From contig JBBRPA010000011.1 in NCBI GenBank assembly GCA_038228695.1, positions 1 to 64,000 on the forward strand: a stretch of DNA of 64,000 bases, read 5' to 3'. Both the position numbers and the translations under genes were made by a program. Shown piece after piece: positions 1 to 8,456 of this stretch (positions are counted from its first letter, which is position 1; the number at the start of each line of letters is the position of its first letter). The notes below the pieces were generated by a model. It had not been told where the DNA came from. It saw nothing but the letters and a program-made list of their open reading frames with translations, and made no database searches. The DNA is from DASVRZ01 sp038228695 (GTDB lineage Bacteria > Verrucomicrobiota > Verrucomicrobiia > Chthoniobacterales > DASVRZ01).

Positions 1-87
1 CAATTTGACCGCGTTGATCTTAAACTCCTCGCTGTAGCGTTTGCGACTGGGTTTTATTTTGGTTTCACCGAGAGTTTGATGGCTCAT
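1..87 (-). CDS. IS3-family transposase OrfA, N-terminal fragment
   Basis: An open frame starts at an ATG (87-85) and runs uninterrupted to the window edge (29 codons). The residues around 16-29 read KRYSEEFKINAVKL, the classic start of the helix-turn-helix domain of IS3-family OrfA proteins, which bind the terminal inverted repeats. In this family a second frame, OrfB, supplies the DDE catalytic core by programmed frameshifting; it would lie to the left, out of view. A purine-rich stretch precedes the ATG but is a weak ribosome binding site. Whether the element is intact cannot be judged. Confidence 0.7.
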   Translation of the reverse strand, partial: MSHQTLGETKIKPSRKRYSEEFKINAVKL

Positions 88-139
88 TTAATTCACTTTC
101 AGGTTGCTTACCCGTGTCCGCAAGAGCGAGGCCACTTCA
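1..139 (-). mobile_element. End of an IS3-family insertion sequence (partial, runs off left edge)
   Basis: Read on the minus strand from position 139, the sequence begins TGAAGTGGCC and continues to GGACACGGG, the style of terminal inverted repeat seen on many IS3-family elements (TGA... with an internal GGACA). About 50 bp further in, an IS3 OrfA reading frame starts. The boundary at 139 also coincides with the abrupt end of hsdR homology. The rest of the element, its other end and any target-site duplication lie outside the window. Family assignment rests on the OrfA N-terminus and on terminus style. The exact boundary is inferred. Confidence 0.65.
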
Positions 140-1282
140 CTTGGAATCCTCATCAATTGCCTTCACTACGCCTTGTGCGTGTTCGATTTGGTAAATGGCA
201 TCTTGCAACTGCTTGTCGAGCACGCGGCGATCCGTGATCACGATCACACAATCGAAAAGCTTTACATCCTGTGCATCGTGGAGGCTCGCGAGACGATGGG
301 AGAGCCACGAAATGCTGTTCGTCTTGCCGCTTCCTGCAGAGTGCTGGATGAGGTAGTTGCGGCCCACGCCTTCCTGCCCGGTCGCAAAAACCAGTTTGCG
401 CACGGAATCGAGCTGATGATATCGAGGGAAGACCATCGTTTCTTTCGTCACCCAGCGGAGGCCGCCCCGTCCGTCGTCGGTCTTCTCCTCCTTTTTTTCG
501 AGGAACATGAAGTTGCCGAGAATGTCGAGAAAGCTCTCAAATCGCAGCACCTCTTCCCATAAATAAGCGGTGCGATAACCAGAGTCGCTTTGTGGATTAC
601 CTTTGCCACAACTGACCTGCCCTGGATGGCTGCCACGATTGAAGGGCAGGAAAAACGTCTTCTCCCCAGCCAGCCTCGTCGTCATGTGGACTTCATCCGT
701 ATCTGCCGCGAAATGCACCAAGGCCCGCCTCTTAAAATCGAACAACAATGCCCTTGGATCGCGATCATTCTGGTATTGCTGAATGGCATGCTGCCAAGTC
801 TGGCCAGTGCCGGGATTCTTCAACTCAATCGTGGCCACCGGCAATCCATTCACCGCAAGCACCATATCCACCGTGTTATTGTCTCCCGGATGACACGCCA
901 CTTGTCGCGTCACCGTTAGCCGATTTTTCCCAAACCACTCCAACACCTCATAGTTGGCTCCGTGGGCCGGTTTGAAGTAGGCGAGGCGAAAGGTCTTTCC
1001 GTAAAATTTAAACCCATGTCGCAGGACAAAAAGCGAACCCTTCACCTCCAGTTCCTTCACTAGCGTCGTTAGCAGAAAAGCCTCCAGTTCGCCTCCGTGC
1101 TGGGCCTTCATCTGCTCCCAAAGCTTCGGCTGCGTGTCTTGGAGAAATGCAAACACCTGTGCTGGAAACAACGCCTGCTCTTTATCCCACTCCGCGTTCG
1201 TGCCAACCTTCCAGCCGCCTTGAGTCAGCAGGATTTCCTCGACGTAGGTCTCGAAGGTGCGCTCGGTAGTTTGTCCCGACAT
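137..1282 (-). pseudogene. hsdR: Type I restriction enzyme R subunit, truncated by IS insertion
   Basis: HsdR is the translocase/endonuclease of type I restriction systems and is normally about 1000 residues. Here only 381 codons remain. The N-terminal PD-(D/E)xK nuclease is visible (D of TVDMVLAV followed by ELKN near residue 155). So is the first helicase motif, Walker A HSAGSGKT, and the following VIVITDRR strand. The DEAD-type motif II and the rest of the motor and C-terminal assembly region are missing. The frame ends in a TGA that appears to be the first three bases of the inserted IS3 element. The ATG follows directly after the stop of the upstream gene. The product could at most bind ATP and should not translocate DNA, so restriction is probably lost unless a downstream half functions separately. 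Confidence 0.85.
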
Positions 1283-2071
1283 TTATCGCCCTCCCTTCCC
1301 GATAAATTCATGAATGCGGTCTGTTTCCTCGTAGGAACAAAATAACCCACAGACTTCCTCACCGATGGCCCGACTTTCCGAATCGATTTCCTGCGTGTGC
1401 GGATCGTAAAGCATCACTGGCTTTAGCTTGGGCAAAGCCGTTTTGAGATCGTGCCAGCGCCATCCCCATTGCTCCATCGTGGAGAGGATTCGCCCATGCC
1501 GCCGGATGATTTGAAAGGCCATCATTTTCTGCTCTATCAGATAATCCACCTTCACATCCTTCCGCACTTTGCCCTGTAAGCTAGCATTCGCCTTCGCGAG
1601 GATTTTATGATCCACAAACACCCGCTGCAACGTTTGATCGGGAATATCCAGTGTGCGGGGCTTGATCTCCCGGAGATAATGCAGATGCGCAATCGCCACC
1701 AGTGCCTCAGCAAAGACATGAACGTCTGCCCCCTCCAAACCCTTTGCCAGCCAGCAAAATAACTCCAACCCATCGCGTTCCATCTCGCATTCGGTGCAAA
1801 TATCCCGGATGTGTCCGGCCATCACCTCGGTCTCGATGTTTTGGCCATGCGCCAGCAGCCAGCCGAGGGTGCGACCGCCATCCGAGAGGCGCACTCCCGC
1901 GGGGTGATGATCCCGCAAATCGACCAGCATCTGCCAGCCATCGGGAAACGTCTGGGGCAGCGCCAAGGTAAATGTGTCGCCGCTCTGGGAAATTTCCAGA
2001 GCATTGCGCCAGAAATCCTCCAATAAGGAACGGAGGGAAGGGATTTGCAGGGGTTCGTTGAAGACACTCAC
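1283..2071 (-). CDS. DUF1828/DUF1829 domain protein of the restriction locus
   Basis: This 262-residue protein has an N-terminal segment (about residues 30-80: FTLALPQTF, then VRLSDGGRTLGWL) with the pattern of DUF1828, followed by a DUF1829-like region. Proteins of this class are of unknown function and are often found in defence and mobile loci. No signal peptide or membrane segment is visible. Its ATG overlaps the stop of the upstream 153-residue gene by 4 bp, and its stop abuts the hsdR start, so it is translated as part of the hsdR transcript. The domain call is by pattern recognition. A role with the R subunit is inferred from position only. Confidence 0.6.
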   Translation of the reverse strand: MSVFNEPLQIPSLRSLLEDFWRNALEISQSGDTFTLALPQTFPDGWQMLVDLRDHHPAGVRLSDGGRTLGWLLAHGQNIETEVMAGHIRDICTECEMERDGLELFCWLAKGLEGADVHVFAEALVAIAHLHYLREIKPRTLDIPDQTLQRVFVDHKILAKANASLQGKVRKDVKVDYLIEQKMMAFQIIRRHGRILSTMEQWGWRWHDLKTALPKLKPVMLYDPHTQEIDSESRAIGEEVCGLFCSYEETDRIHEFIGKGGR

Positions 2072-2529
2072 AGTAGTCCGCCTTCCCAGCCCAGGTCAAT
2101 TTTCCATTGATCCGCAGCTCGGCGGGTGAAATCGCCAAAGTCACTTGGGGTAAAGTCGATTAGTGATCGGTGCTGATTCCTTTCCGCACTATTGGTCGGC
2201 TTGCTCGGATCGCAGATGTTCTCGTGCCAGCCTGCGGGAATGCGTTTTTTCGCGCGAAAGTTTTGTCGCGCCACCTCCGCATAACCAATTCCACGGACGC
2301 GCTCTTGTTCGATCAGCAGACTGGCGTCATATGTTTTAGGGTTTTTGCTCACGCCTGCTCTACCAAGAAAACGCAGGTCCAGATACGATCCCTCCCGCAA
2401 CTCGACAAAAGCTTGAAAGCTTAGTCCTTCACGGCCTTTCTTTTCCGGTTCGATGCTTTGACCGTCGGAAAGGCGTTTGCCTGCCTGGACGATTTCTTGT
2501 ATCCGAATACTGGAAAAGCGATAGCTCAT
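2068..2529 (-). CDS. Hypothetical protein, first gene of the hsdR transcript
   Basis: I do not recognise this 153-residue protein. It is basic and hydrophilic, with no signal peptide or membrane helix. Motif-like stretches include EGSYLDLRFLGR and TYDASLLIEQERVRGIGY in the middle, and the C-terminus is rich in acidic and aromatic residues. It starts at an ATG (2529) and overlaps the DUF1828 gene by 4 bp, so the two are likely translationally coupled and then lead into hsdR. The 134 bp between it and the divergent Fic gene (2530-2663) should hold promoters for both. A defence or regulatory role is suggested by location alone. Confidence 0.6.
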   Translation of the reverse strand: MSYRFSSIRIQEIVQAGKRLSDGQSIEPEKKGREGLSFQAFVELREGSYLDLRFLGRAGVSKNPKTYDASLLIEQERVRGIGYAEVARQNFRAKKRIPAGWHENICDPSKPTNSAERNQHRSLIDFTPSDFGDFTRRAADQWKIDLGWEGGLL

Positions 2530-2663
2530 GAGGCGGTCATTTCTTAACGCACCTTAAGCCCTCATGGCAAGCCAATTAAATACCGCAGAAAAAACTTTTC
2601 CAATACGTCAATTTAGGCTTATTTAGCGCTTGCAAGAAGATAATAACGAAGTTCTATTTGTTC

Positions 2664-3842
2664 ATGGTTTACGAAAAATCGCATCCGTGGATTCGGTTTA
2701 TGCTTCAGGTGGAGCCTTCCGCGCTAAAGTTTTGGCTGAAAATGGGTGAGGTTGCCTCCAAGTGCGAACACCTTTCCGGCGTCCCTTTGCGCCCGGAAGT
2801 AGCCAAGGAACTTAATAGCGTTTTTCTCGCCAAAGGCGTCCTCGCCACCACCGCCATTGAAGGCAATACCTTGAGTGAAGAACAGGTGAGAAAGCAGGTG
2901 GATGGTCAACTACAGGTTCCACCCTCTCAAGAATACCTCAAACAAGAGATTGAAAACATCATCACCGTCTGTAACGAAGAGGTCCGCGTCCAATTGGAGA
3001 ATGAGGAAAACAAAATGTCGCTCTGCACGGAGCTGATTCGCTCTTATAATTTACGCGTTCTCCACAACCTGGAAGTCGATGAGGACGTCGTTCCCGGCGA
3101 ATGGCGCACACACTCCGTTGGCGTCGGCAGCGTCTATCGTGGGGCTCCGGCAGAGGATGTGCCTTACCTGATGGACCGCCTTTGTGAATGGCTTACCGGA
3201 CCTGATTTTCAGGCTCCCGAGGAGGAACTCAAGATTCCCTTCGCCATGATCAAGGCGGTCGTGGCCCACATCTACCTCGCTTGGATCCACCCTTTCGGCG
3301 ATGGTAATGGGCGCACTGCCCGTCTGCTGGAGTTTCACATTCTTTTTACCAGCGGCGTTCCTTTGCCTGCCGCCCATCTCTTGAGCGACCACTACAACCG
3401 CACGCGCACGAAATATTACCGGGAACTGGATCGGGCCAGCAAATCGGGCGGCGATCTCATGCCCTTTCTGATCTACGCCGTGCAGGGTTTGCTCGACGGC
3501 TTGCGCGGGCAGATTGGCGAAGTGCGGTCTCACCAATTAGATGTGGCTTGGGAAAACTATGTCTATGAGCGTTTTGGCGATAAAAAAACGTCGACCACAC
3601 AGAAACGTCGGCGCGATTTCGTGCTGGAGCTTTCGCGATTTGATTGGGTCTCCGTCGCGGGCTTGGAGGAGTTGACTCCAAAAATCGCGAGATTCTACTC
3701 GGCGGCAGGCGATCGTATGTTACAGCGGGATCTCAATGCGGTCGCAGACATGGCTCTGGTGGAACGGCGATACGGAAAAGTCCGCGCTCGTAAAAACATT
3801 ATCCAAGCCTTTCTGCCAGCCCGCATACCGGGTGCAAAGTAA
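2664..3842 (+). CDS. Fic family protein (AMP transferase type)
   Basis: The protein is 392 residues from the ATG at 2664; a TTG two codons upstream is possible but less likely. The Fic core motif HPFGDGNGR lies near residue 209 and matches HPFx(D/E)GNGR, with the catalytic histidine present. An N-terminal TTAIEGN (about residues 62-68) matches the (S/T)xxxE(G/N) inhibitory helix of class II Fic proteins, so activity is expected to be self-restrained. A winged-helix-like C-terminus may follow. Fic enzymes transfer AMP from ATP to hydroxyl groups of proteins. The gene runs against the rest of the restriction locus, converging on hsdS with a 16-bp gap. Fic genes are a recurrent passenger of type I loci; the target here is unknown. 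Confidence 0.85.
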   Translation: MVYEKSHPWIRFMLQVEPSALKFWLKMGEVASKCEHLSGVPLRPEVAKELNSVFLAKGVLATTAIEGNTLSEEQVRKQVDGQLQVPPSQEYLKQEIENIITVCNEEVRVQLENEENKMSLCTELIRSYNLRVLHNLEVDEDVVPGEWRTHSVGVGSVYRGAPAEDVPYLMDRLCEWLTGPDFQAPEEELKIPFAMIKAVVAHIYLAWIHPFGDGNGRTARLLEFHILFTSGVPLPAAHLLSDHYNRTRTKYYRELDRASKSGGDLMPFLIYAVQGLLDGLRGQIGEVRSHQLDVAWENYVYERFGDKKTSTTQKRRRDFVLELSRFDWVSVAGLEELTPKIARFYSAAGDRMLQRDLNAVADMALVERRYGKVRARKNIIQAFLPARIPGAK

Positions 3843-3858
3843 GATTTTCTGGTCTTCG

Positions 3859-5298
3859 CTAGGCAGCTTCCCGGACATCAATCTTGCCGGTGACGGCGGC
3901 GGTGATGAGGGCGGTGCGGTATTCCTGCAATCGCTCCATGGCTGTCTCGATCTTGCCGACCAGCGCGTCCAGTTTGGCGGTTTCCAAGTCCAGAAAAGCG
4001 GCGATGGCGGTTTGTTCGGGAAGGGGTGGGACACAAATCCAGAATCCGTGAATCTGGCCGACATTGATGCGACGGAACGTCGAACCAATCATCAGCGATT
4101 CGACCTGCTCCATGAGTGGCACGGAGCGGAATAGGTAGAGCAAATACTTGGGATGATGCTTAGGAGCGCGAATCAAGCAGACATCTTGGCCCATGCAGAA
4201 TCGCTCATTCGTGGTCACCAAGGCGGCATCACCAACAGTTGCGTTGCGACTGTAAATTATGTCGCCATGGCGAGGTTGCCGGTTACCTTCAATGAGCGCG
4301 AGAAACTCTTCTTCTGAGGTCTGTTTGGCATTCGTGAGATCGACCTCGAAGCCGTGGACTTCGCGAATGCTCGCGAGCGGGATTCCGTCGTCAAGGAAAG
4401 GAACGGTGCGGTGTTTACAGTCCAATATCTGCGCCTTGTGTCGAAGTTGTGCTGCCTCCCAATGCGCAGGGATGTCGCCTAGCCAGTCTAGGCCGGAGGG
4501 TTTGAGGGGCGGGTTTTCGGGGAGTTGATCCGCAGATTTCGCAGATGAACGCAGATTTTCGGATGCCCTGGCTTTTTCATCTGCGTAAATCTGCGTAATC
4601 TGCGGATACTTTTTCCCTGCTCCTGGCGGCAGGCCGCGGGTGACGGTGCGGGAGATGAGCGCTGTGCGCTTTTCCTTCAGACGTTCGATCAACTCCCGCT
4701 TCCGCCCCACCAACCGGTCCAGCCGCCCCGTCTCCCGATCCAGAAACGCCGCAATGGCCTGTTGCTCGGGGACTGATGGAAACGGCACTTTAGCGGACTG
4801 AACTTGCTCTGAACTGACGTTGAACTGCGCTGTGCCAGTCACCAGCAGAAGAATCTGGTCATAGAACATCTTCGTCTGAATAAAGTAGGTGAGAAAATTC
4901 AACGAGATACAGTCATCGACGCTCCAAAAGCGTCCGACTCGCTGGTTGAGTTGGGCTGGTAGATCGCACGCGCGAACGCGGGCGAAGTTTCCCAAGCTTC
5001 CTGTTTCTCCGATGCTGCCGGACATGCCCCAAAGCAAGTCACCTTCGACCAACGCAAAGTCTTCAAGGCAGTTGCCGAAAGTGACACAACTGGCTTCGGA
5101 TGTATTAAGCACGCCGCGTTTGAGATTGTTCATGCGCACCACAGGCACTCCCTCAGAGTCGAACTTGTCGGATGCAAATGCATAACCGCCTTGCAGTCGC
5201 GCTCCGTAGCCCAATTTCTTCACTTCCCATTCCTCCGGCACGTCGCCGAGCCATTCGACGCCGCTGGGCTTGGTGCGTGGGTAGGCAGGGAGCTTCAC
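3859..5298 (-). CDS. hsdS: Type I restriction-modification specificity subunit S
   Basis: The protein is 479 residues with the two-fold layout of HsdS. TRD1 (about 1-165, beginning KPSGVEWLGDVPEEW) is followed by a conserved coiled region (PEQQAIAAFLDRET...). TRD2 (from KPSGLDWLGDIPAHW) is followed by a second conserved region (PEQTAIAAFLDLET...). Each TRD reads one half of a bipartite site. Between the first conserved region and TRD2 lies an odd stretch encoded by a dispersed inverted repeat (4528-4608) that adds roughly 30 residues (YPQITQIYADEK and onward) without breaking the frame. HsdS starts 4 bp inside the end of hsdM, so the two are coupled. The modification half of the system (M plus S) therefore looks intact at the sequence level. 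Confidence 0.9.
   Translation of the reverse strand: MKLPAYPRTKPSGVEWLGDVPEEWEVKKLGYGARLQGGYAFASDKFDSEGVPVVRMNNLKRGVLNTSEASCVTFGNCLEDFALVEGDLLWGMSGSIGETGSLGNFARVRACDLPAQLNQRVGRFWSVDDCISLNFLTYFIQTKMFYDQILLLVTGTAQFNVSSEQVQSAKVPFPSVPEQQAIAAFLDRETGRLDRLVGRKRELIERLKEKRTALISRTVTRGLPPGAGKKYPQITQIYADEKARASENLRSSAKSADQLPENPPLKPSGLDWLGDIPAHWEAAQLRHKAQILDCKHRTVPFLDDGIPLASIREVHGFEVDLTNAKQTSEEEFLALIEGNRQPRHGDIIYSRNATVGDAALVTTNERFCMGQDVCLIRAPKHHPKYLLYLFRSVPLMEQVESLMIGSTFRRINVGQIHGFWICVPPLPEQTAIAAFLDLETAKLDALVGKIETAMERLQEYRTALITAAVTGKIDVREAA
4528..4608. repeat. Dispersed inverted repeat inserted in frame in hsdS
   Basis: The left arm, 4528 to about 4558, reads ATCCGCAGATTTCGCAGATG and on. The right arm, 4579-4608, reverse-complements to ATCCGCAGATTACGCAGATT and on. 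The arms match at most of 30 positions and flank about 20 bp of unrelated sequence. The internal unit CGCAGATT recurs every 9-11 bases. A single related arm occurs in hsdM at 5647-5676. The reading frame passes through without a stop, giving the low-complexity peptide between HsdS repeats. It resembles dispersed palindromic repeats (REP/MITE-like) I have seen in verrucomicrobial genomes; that resemblance is from memory. Confidence 0.75.
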
Positions 5299-7427
5299 GC
5301 CGTGACCTCCTTGAGCAGTTTCATGATGTCGTCTTCTAGCTTCTTAATGTCGGTCTCGATGACTTCCAACGGGCGCGGCGGTTCGTAACGGTAGAAGTGG
5401 CGGTTGAGCGGGATTTCGTAGCCGACTTTGGTCTTGCTGGTGTCAATCCACGCATCGGCCACGTGGGGCAGCACCTCGCGTTTGAAATAGGCGTCGATGC
5501 TTTCCTTAAGCGGCACGGTCTCGGTGTCGCGCAGGTCGGCGTCCGCTTCGGGTTTGCCTTTGGCATCGCGGCAAATGTCAGCGGTTTCATCGCGTTCCCC
5601 GAGAGCGGCAAGGATGAATTTCAATTCCGGTGCAGGAAGAGAAAGGTCCGCAGATTTCGCAGATTTACGCAGATGGGAAAGGAAGGCTTCACGATCTTTC
5701 CATAGTTTGTCGCCGAGCGAGCCGACGAAGGCGCGAATTTGTTCCTGACGCGCTTTACCAGCTTCGATCTCCTTTTCGCGGACGGCGGGGTCTTTCCTGG
5801 CGCTGGTGGAGAGGTTCTTGAAGCCGCTTTCGTCGTCAAGACGGGCCAGGCGTTCGTCACTGGCTTGAAAGTTCAGTCGCAGCGGACGTTCGACGGTGAT
5901 CTTGTGGTAGCCGAAGTCTTCGTTGTCGAAAATCTTGCTGACGATGCGCTCCCGTTGCATCGGTAGATGCGTGATGACGTCCTCCTCGGTGAAGGTGCGT
6001 GTCTCGCCGTTTTTGAAATTGGCGAAGAGTTTGGTGAGTTCGCCGATGTGGTTGGGATCTTTTTCCTTGTCGGAGGGATCGCCGATGCGGCGGCGTTTAT
6101 TGCCGAGGCTTTTCTCCATCTGCACCCAGAATTGGCGGGCGTCGATGAGCTGCACTTTGGTCTTGCGCTGGTTTTGTTTCCGATTCGTGAGCACCCAAAG
6201 ATAGGTGGAGATGCCGGTATTGTAGAAAAGCTGCTCCGGTAAAGCGACGATGGCCTCCAGCCAATCGTTCTCGATAATCCAGCGGCGAATCTCGCTTTCC
6301 CCTCCGCCCGAGTCTCCAGTAAAGAGCGGCGAGCCATTGAAAATGATGGCGATGCGGCTACCGCCTTCTTCTGGCGCGCGCATTTTGGCGATCATGTGTT
6401 GTAGAAAGAGCAAGGCACCGTCATTGACCCGTGGTGTGCCCGCTCCGAAGCGTCCGCCGATGCCAAGTCCGTCGCGTTCCTGCTCGATGTAACGTTGCTG
6501 CTGTTTCCACTCCACGCCAAACGGCGGATTGGCCAGCATATAGTCGAAGGTCCATTTCCTGCCCTCGGAATCGCGATCAAAGCCGTCCTTGGTAAAAGTA
6601 TCGCCAAGAATGATGGCGTCGGCGTCCTCGCCTTTGATGAGCATGTCGGATTTACAGACGGCCCATGCTTCATCATTCCAATCCTGCCCGAAGAGCTTGG
6701 GCTGGGCATCGGCGTTTAAGTCGGTGATGTATTTCTCCGCCACGGACAACATACCGCCAGTGCCGCAAGCCGGATCGTAGATCGTCTTGACGACATGACT
6801 GCGGGCGAGATCTTTCTCCGGCGAGAGGAGGAGATTAACCATCAGCTTGATGACTTCGCGCGGGGTGAAATGTTCCCCAGCTTCCTCGTTGGACTGCTCC
6901 GCGCCGATGCGGATCAATTCCTCGAAGACATACCCCATCTGGACGTTGTCCACTTTGCTGGGAGAAAGGTCGATGGCGGCGAAACGCTTGATGATGAGGT
7001 AAAGCAGATCTTTCTCGGCCATGCGGGCGATTTGCTCGCCGAATTTGAACTTCTCGATGATGTCCCGAACGTTAGGCGAGAAGCCATTGATGTAGCTATT
7101 GAGGTTCGGCGCAAGTTGGTTGGGATCGTCGAGCAAGCGAGGAATATCGAGCTTGGAGAGATTGTAGAAAGCGTGACCGGTAATGGAGCAAAGCTTATGG
7201 CGGATGATATTCTCCGGCTTGGCTTTAATCTCCGAATGCGCGGTGAGGACAGCAGCCTTTGTGGGAGCGAGAATGCAGTCGAAGCGACGCAAAACCGTGA
7301 GTGGCAGGATGACCTTGCGATATTCGTTTCGCTTGTAGGGGCCGCGCAGAAGATTGCAAATGCTCCAGATGAAGCTGGCGATTTGGGAGTGAGAGTCAGT
7401 GGAATCGGAGGAAGGAGAACGTGCCAT
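5295..7427 (-). CDS. hsdM: Type I restriction-modification methyltransferase subunit M
   Basis: HsdM is the N6-adenine methyltransferase of the type I complex, forming M2S with HsdS. The HsdM N-terminal helical domain is followed by the SAM-binding motif I DPACGTGGML (near residue 215) and the catalytic motif IV ANPPFGVEW (near residue 305), both intact. The protein is 710 residues from ATG 7427, longer than the common 500-residue form because of an extended C-terminal part. A TTG at 7451 is a weaker alternative start. Near its C-terminal third a 30-bp copy of the dispersed CGCAGATT repeat contributes an HLRKSAKSADLS-type stretch. It is first in the hsdM-hsdS transcript, with about 170 bp of upstream sequence to the next gene. 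Confidence 0.92.
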   Translation of the reverse strand: MARSPSSDSTDSHSQIASFIWSICNLLRGPYKRNEYRKVILPLTVLRRFDCILAPTKAAVLTAHSEIKAKPENIIRHKLCSITGHAFYNLSKLDIPRLLDDPNQLAPNLNSYINGFSPNVRDIIEKFKFGEQIARMAEKDLLYLIIKRFAAIDLSPSKVDNVQMGYVFEELIRIGAEQSNEEAGEHFTPREVIKLMVNLLLSPEKDLARSHVVKTIYDPACGTGGMLSVAEKYITDLNADAQPKLFGQDWNDEAWAVCKSDMLIKGEDADAIILGDTFTKDGFDRDSEGRKWTFDYMLANPPFGVEWKQQQRYIEQERDGLGIGGRFGAGTPRVNDGALLFLQHMIAKMRAPEEGGSRIAIIFNGSPLFTGDSGGGESEIRRWIIENDWLEAIVALPEQLFYNTGISTYLWVLTNRKQNQRKTKVQLIDARQFWVQMEKSLGNKRRRIGDPSDKEKDPNHIGELTKLFANFKNGETRTFTEEDVITHLPMQRERIVSKIFDNEDFGYHKITVERPLRLNFQASDERLARLDDESGFKNLSTSARKDPAVREKEIEAGKARQEQIRAFVGSLGDKLWKDREAFLSHLRKSAKSADLSLPAPELKFILAALGERDETADICRDAKGKPEADADLRDTETVPLKESIDAYFKREVLPHVADAWIDTSKTKVGYEIPLNRHFYRYEPPRPLEVIETDIKKLEDDIMKLLKEVTA
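5647..5676. repeat. Single arm of the dispersed CGCAGATT repeat, in frame in hsdM
   Basis: The sequence TCCGCAGATTTCGCAGATTT plus ACGCAGATGG matches the left arm of the inverted repeat in hsdS. It is flanked on both sides by GAAAGG (5641-5646 and 5677-5682), which could be a 6-bp target duplication or chance in a purine-rich run. The 30-bp length keeps the hsdM frame open, adding about ten residues. Confidence 0.65.
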
Positions 7428-7494
7428 AGGAGCTAAATAGATACTGAACAATTAAACCGAGACGGGAAGCAGATTTTGGGAGCGAAAATGATCC

Positions 7495-7514
7495 GGGGAG
7501 CGCGCGTACTCCCC
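7495..7514 (-). terminator. Possible hairpin between the TPR gene and hsdM
   Basis: GGGGAG and CTCCCC form a 6-bp GC-rich stem around CGCGCGTA, about 80 bp past the stop of the leftward TPR gene and upstream of hsdM. There is no strong T-run, so it may be a weak terminator or simply a structured leader of hsdM. Confidence 0.3.
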
Positions 7515-7594
7515 AATCGGGTCTACTACTTCCAATCATCGTAAAATGACCTCGATTAGGAAGAGAACGATGTCTCGCTTTTGCGAACGTCTTA

Positions 7595-8413
7595 TTACAA
7601 TGCGTCGATCTGTTTTTGCAGCCTCAGGCGCACGGGGCCGAAGGCGGGGTCGGTCATTGCAGCTAGGTGTTTCTCCGCCGCTACCTTGTCGCCAAGGCGG
7701 ATGTTAATGCGGACGAGATGGCTGTGGATGAAACTTTTTTCCGGTGAACGGGTGAGGAGCGACTCCCAGACGCCCCGGGCCAAGGCCCAATCGGGGTTCG
7801 GCTCGGTGTAAAACGTCTCCGCGTAGGCTTGGGCGTAACGGAGATTTTCGGGGGCGAGCTCCGCAGCGCGACGAAAATAAGCGGTGCCCCGCTCGTTGAG
7901 AACGTCTTCGGTTGCGTTTCGCGAAGTCATCAGGTCGCGACGGAAAAGCGTGTAAACGTGGGCGAGACTGTATTGATAGTCGGCATTGGCTGGGTCCAGC
8001 CGGGCGGCTTTTTCCAAGGCATCGGCTGCGGGAACGATCTGGCCAGTCTGAAGCAGGAGATCGGCTTGGGCGGCAAGGATGTCGTGCCGCGCCGGATCGA
8101 TCTGGAGAGCGCGCTCCCACTGTTGAAAGGCCATTTCGTTCTTTCCCAGGTCGGTGAGAATTTCGCCGTAAACCACGAGCGGCTCGGCTTCTGTCGGATA
8201 GCGCTCGACGAGATCGAGTCCGGCTTTTTCGCGGGCCTGAAGAATGGTCGGGTCGGTGGCGGACGGATTGACGCTGGCGAGGGCGCGGGCCGTTCGCAAA
8301 ACGGTGATCTCCCGTCGCATCTCCAACCTCGGGTCGGTCGGCGACGGATCAGCCGCGTGCAGAAAACGGCCCAATAAACCGAAAGCGAGGATGAGTAAAA
8401 ACGCGGGATGCAT
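7595..8413 (-). CDS. Exported tetratricopeptide repeat protein
   Basis: From the ATG at 8413 the 272-residue product begins MHPAFLLILAFGLLGRFLHA, a good Sec signal peptide. The long in-frame extension upstream of it lacks coding character. The mature part carries TPR-like helical pairs, clearest around AEPLVVYGEILTDLGKNEMA and ADALEKAARLDPANADYQYS, which usually serve as protein-binding scaffolds. No catalytic domain is visible. It diverges from a small membrane-protein gene with 43 bp between the starts, so a two-way promoter is likely there. Partner and process are unknown. Confidence 0.75.
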   Translation of the reverse strand: MHPAFLLILAFGLLGRFLHAADPSPTDPRLEMRREITVLRTARALASVNPSATDPTILQAREKAGLDLVERYPTEAEPLVVYGEILTDLGKNEMAFQQWERALQIDPARHDILAAQADLLLQTGQIVPAADALEKAARLDPANADYQYSLAHVYTLFRRDLMTSRNATEDVLNERGTAYFRRAAELAPENLRYAQAYAETFYTEPNPDWALARGVWESLLTRSPEKSFIHSHLVRINIRLGDKVAAEKHLAAMTDPAFGPVRLRLQKQIDAL

Positions 8414-8456
8414 GCGCGTTGCCAATATCTGCCGACCGTGTATCTTGCGCACGCGA

